64,000 bases of DNA from an uncultured Dokdonia sp. (GTDB taxonomy: Bacteria; Bacteroidota; Bacteroidia; Flavobacteriales; Flavobacteriaceae): contig NZ_CANLNH010000005.1 in the NCBI RefSeq assembly GCF_947492535.1, positions 124,001 to 188,000 on the forward strand, given 5' to 3'. The translations under genes and the position numbers were made by a program. The notes below the pieces were generated by a model, which was not told where the DNA came from, searched no databases, and was given only the letters and a program-made list of their open reading frames with translations. Below, piece after piece: positions 63,282-64,000 of the stretch. Within the stretch, counting starts at the first letter, position 1. Every line of letters begins with the position of its first letter.

Positions 63282-64000
63282 TTATTTTTTAATAATTTTC
63301 TTTATAGTAGATTTTCCTTGTGCCGTACTCGCTTCTAAGAAGTACATCCCAGACTTTAAATGAGAAATATCTATAGTATTTGTTGAGTTGCTTTTAGAAA
63401 CATTACTTCCTATGACATTATAAATACGTATCGATGAGATTTGCTGATTTGATTCAATATATAATACATCGGTAGTTGGTATTGGATATACTTGAAATGT
63501 AAATGCTGTGTTTTCAGTCACACCTAAAATTTCATCAACGACTTCTGTGCTTACAGTATTGGTTCTAATTGCAGGGTTAAAGTCAAAGAAAATATCTGCA
63601 TAATTAGTCATTATTTCACCTATTTCGATAGCAGGTTTTGGTTTGATTTTATAACTTATAAATCCATGTGACTCTGGTTCGTTTGAAGTACTATCTGGTA
63701 AATTTATATTTTCAAATGTAAAAGACACTTCGTTTTCATTGCGTATTTGAACAGTATAAGGATGGCTAATAGCTTCAAGTGATAATGTATTCCAGTCTAA
63801 ATTTTGGTGTAATATATTTTCTATAGTAACATTAATAGCACTGGCAGTCCCTGTATTCTGAAATCTAATGATATAATGTAAATAATCATCTGTCTGATCA
63901 ATTAAAATTTGATCTCCTTCTATAACAGTAATATCATTAGGGTCGTATGAGCCTATAACGGTTTGTTGTAAAGAAAATATATTATTTTCTTCAGTCTCAT
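63282..64000 (-). CDS. T9SS-exported protein with DUF7619-like domain (5' end missing)
   Basis: The minus-strand frame stays open to base 64000, so the gene starts outside the window; the GTG at 63728 is internal. The visible N-terminal part (VIGSYDPNDITVIEGDQIL, LHYIIRFQNTGTASAINVTIENIL, LDWNTLSLEAISHPYTVQIRN) is the conserved Ig-like domain that precedes many T9SS tails. The end (VYPIPTTDVLYIESNQQISSI, SHLKSGMYFLEASTAQGKSTIKKIIK) is a T9SS type A sorting signal. The upstream domains that would give its role are not visible. Confidence 0.85.
   Translation of the reverse strand, partial: ETEENNIFSLQQTVIGSYDPNDITVIEGDQILIDQTDDYLHYIIRFQNTGTASAINVTIENILHQNLDWNTLSLEAISHPYTVQIRNENEVSFTFENINLPDSTSNEPESHGFISYKIKPKPAIEIGEIMTNYADIFFDFNPAIRTNTVSTEVVDEILGVTENTAFTFQVYPIPTTDVLYIESNQQISSIRIYNVIGSNVSKSNSTNTIDISHLKSGMYFLEASTAQGKSTIKKIIKK

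Overview
The window looks like chromosome from a marine member of the Flavobacteriaceae (Bacteroidota). It is AT-rich. Several genes carry type IX secretion (T9SS) sorting domains or Bacteroidota-type lipoprotein signals. There is a bacillithiol gene (bshB1), a clear Bacteroidota promoter (TTG, 20-bp spacer, TATCTTTG), and many copies of the palindrome CGCTTTCGCGAAAGCG. The genus cannot be fixed from the sequence alone. No rRNA, tRNA, CRISPR array, phage or IS transposase was recognised.

Layout. 1-2.5 kb: 3' part of a secreted repeat protein with 128-residue units and a T9SS tail. 2.9-9.4 kb: small-molecule and envelope genes (VOC protein, alpha/beta hydrolase, cupin, HerA-like ATPase, RidA lipoprotein, cupredoxin-like protein, AhpD-like protein). 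9.5-9.7 kb: a candidate small RNA ending in a strong terminator. 9.7-14.6 kb: TfoX-like protein, PAP2 phosphatase, pirin, AraC and Lrp regulators, and two related helical proteins. 14.9-23.2 kb: S9 peptidase, coiled-coil membrane protein, a gliding-type T9SS protein, secreted unknowns and lipoproteins. 23.2-26.4 kb: histidine-degradation operon (hutI, a transglutaminase-like gene, hutG, GNAT). 26.5-28.5 kb: PLP sulfur lyase and bshB1. 28.5-31.3 kb: accessory genes including a tandem pair of small secreted proteins and a possible beta-pore-forming protein. 31.5-36.1 kb: SMP-30-like lipoprotein, two serine hydrolases, ankyrin protein. 36.3-40.5 kb: LytS/LytTR two-component pair and katG. 40.7-47.7 kb: CPBP protease, ABC ATPase, a giant permease-M1 peptidase fusion and an M20 amidohydrolase, bracketed by an inverted pair of 70-bp repeats. 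48-50.4 kb: small unknown genes and a metallophosphatase. 51-56.3 kb: leucine operon in transcription order leuA-leuC-leuD-leuB, with repeat-rich spacers. 56.4-64 kb: helical-repeat protein, DMT transporter, lipoxygenase-like protein, secreted GH16 glucanase and the 3' part of another T9SS protein.

The genes describe a heterotroph that degrades polymers, peptides and amino acids (GH16, S9, M1, M20, hut), has peroxide and thiol defence (KatG, bacillithiol, AhpD-like), and makes its own leucine. The most unusual layer is the repeat ecology. Palindromes lie both between genes and inside genes, where they mostly encode Ala-Phe-Ala-Lys-Ala. Composite REP-like elements, a 17-bp tandem array and dense hairpin mosaics occupy the leu operon spacers. 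The best candidates for undescribed biology are the toxin-like protein at 30.2 kb, the small RNA at 9.6 kb, the transglutaminase-like gene in the hut operon and the in-frame palindromes.
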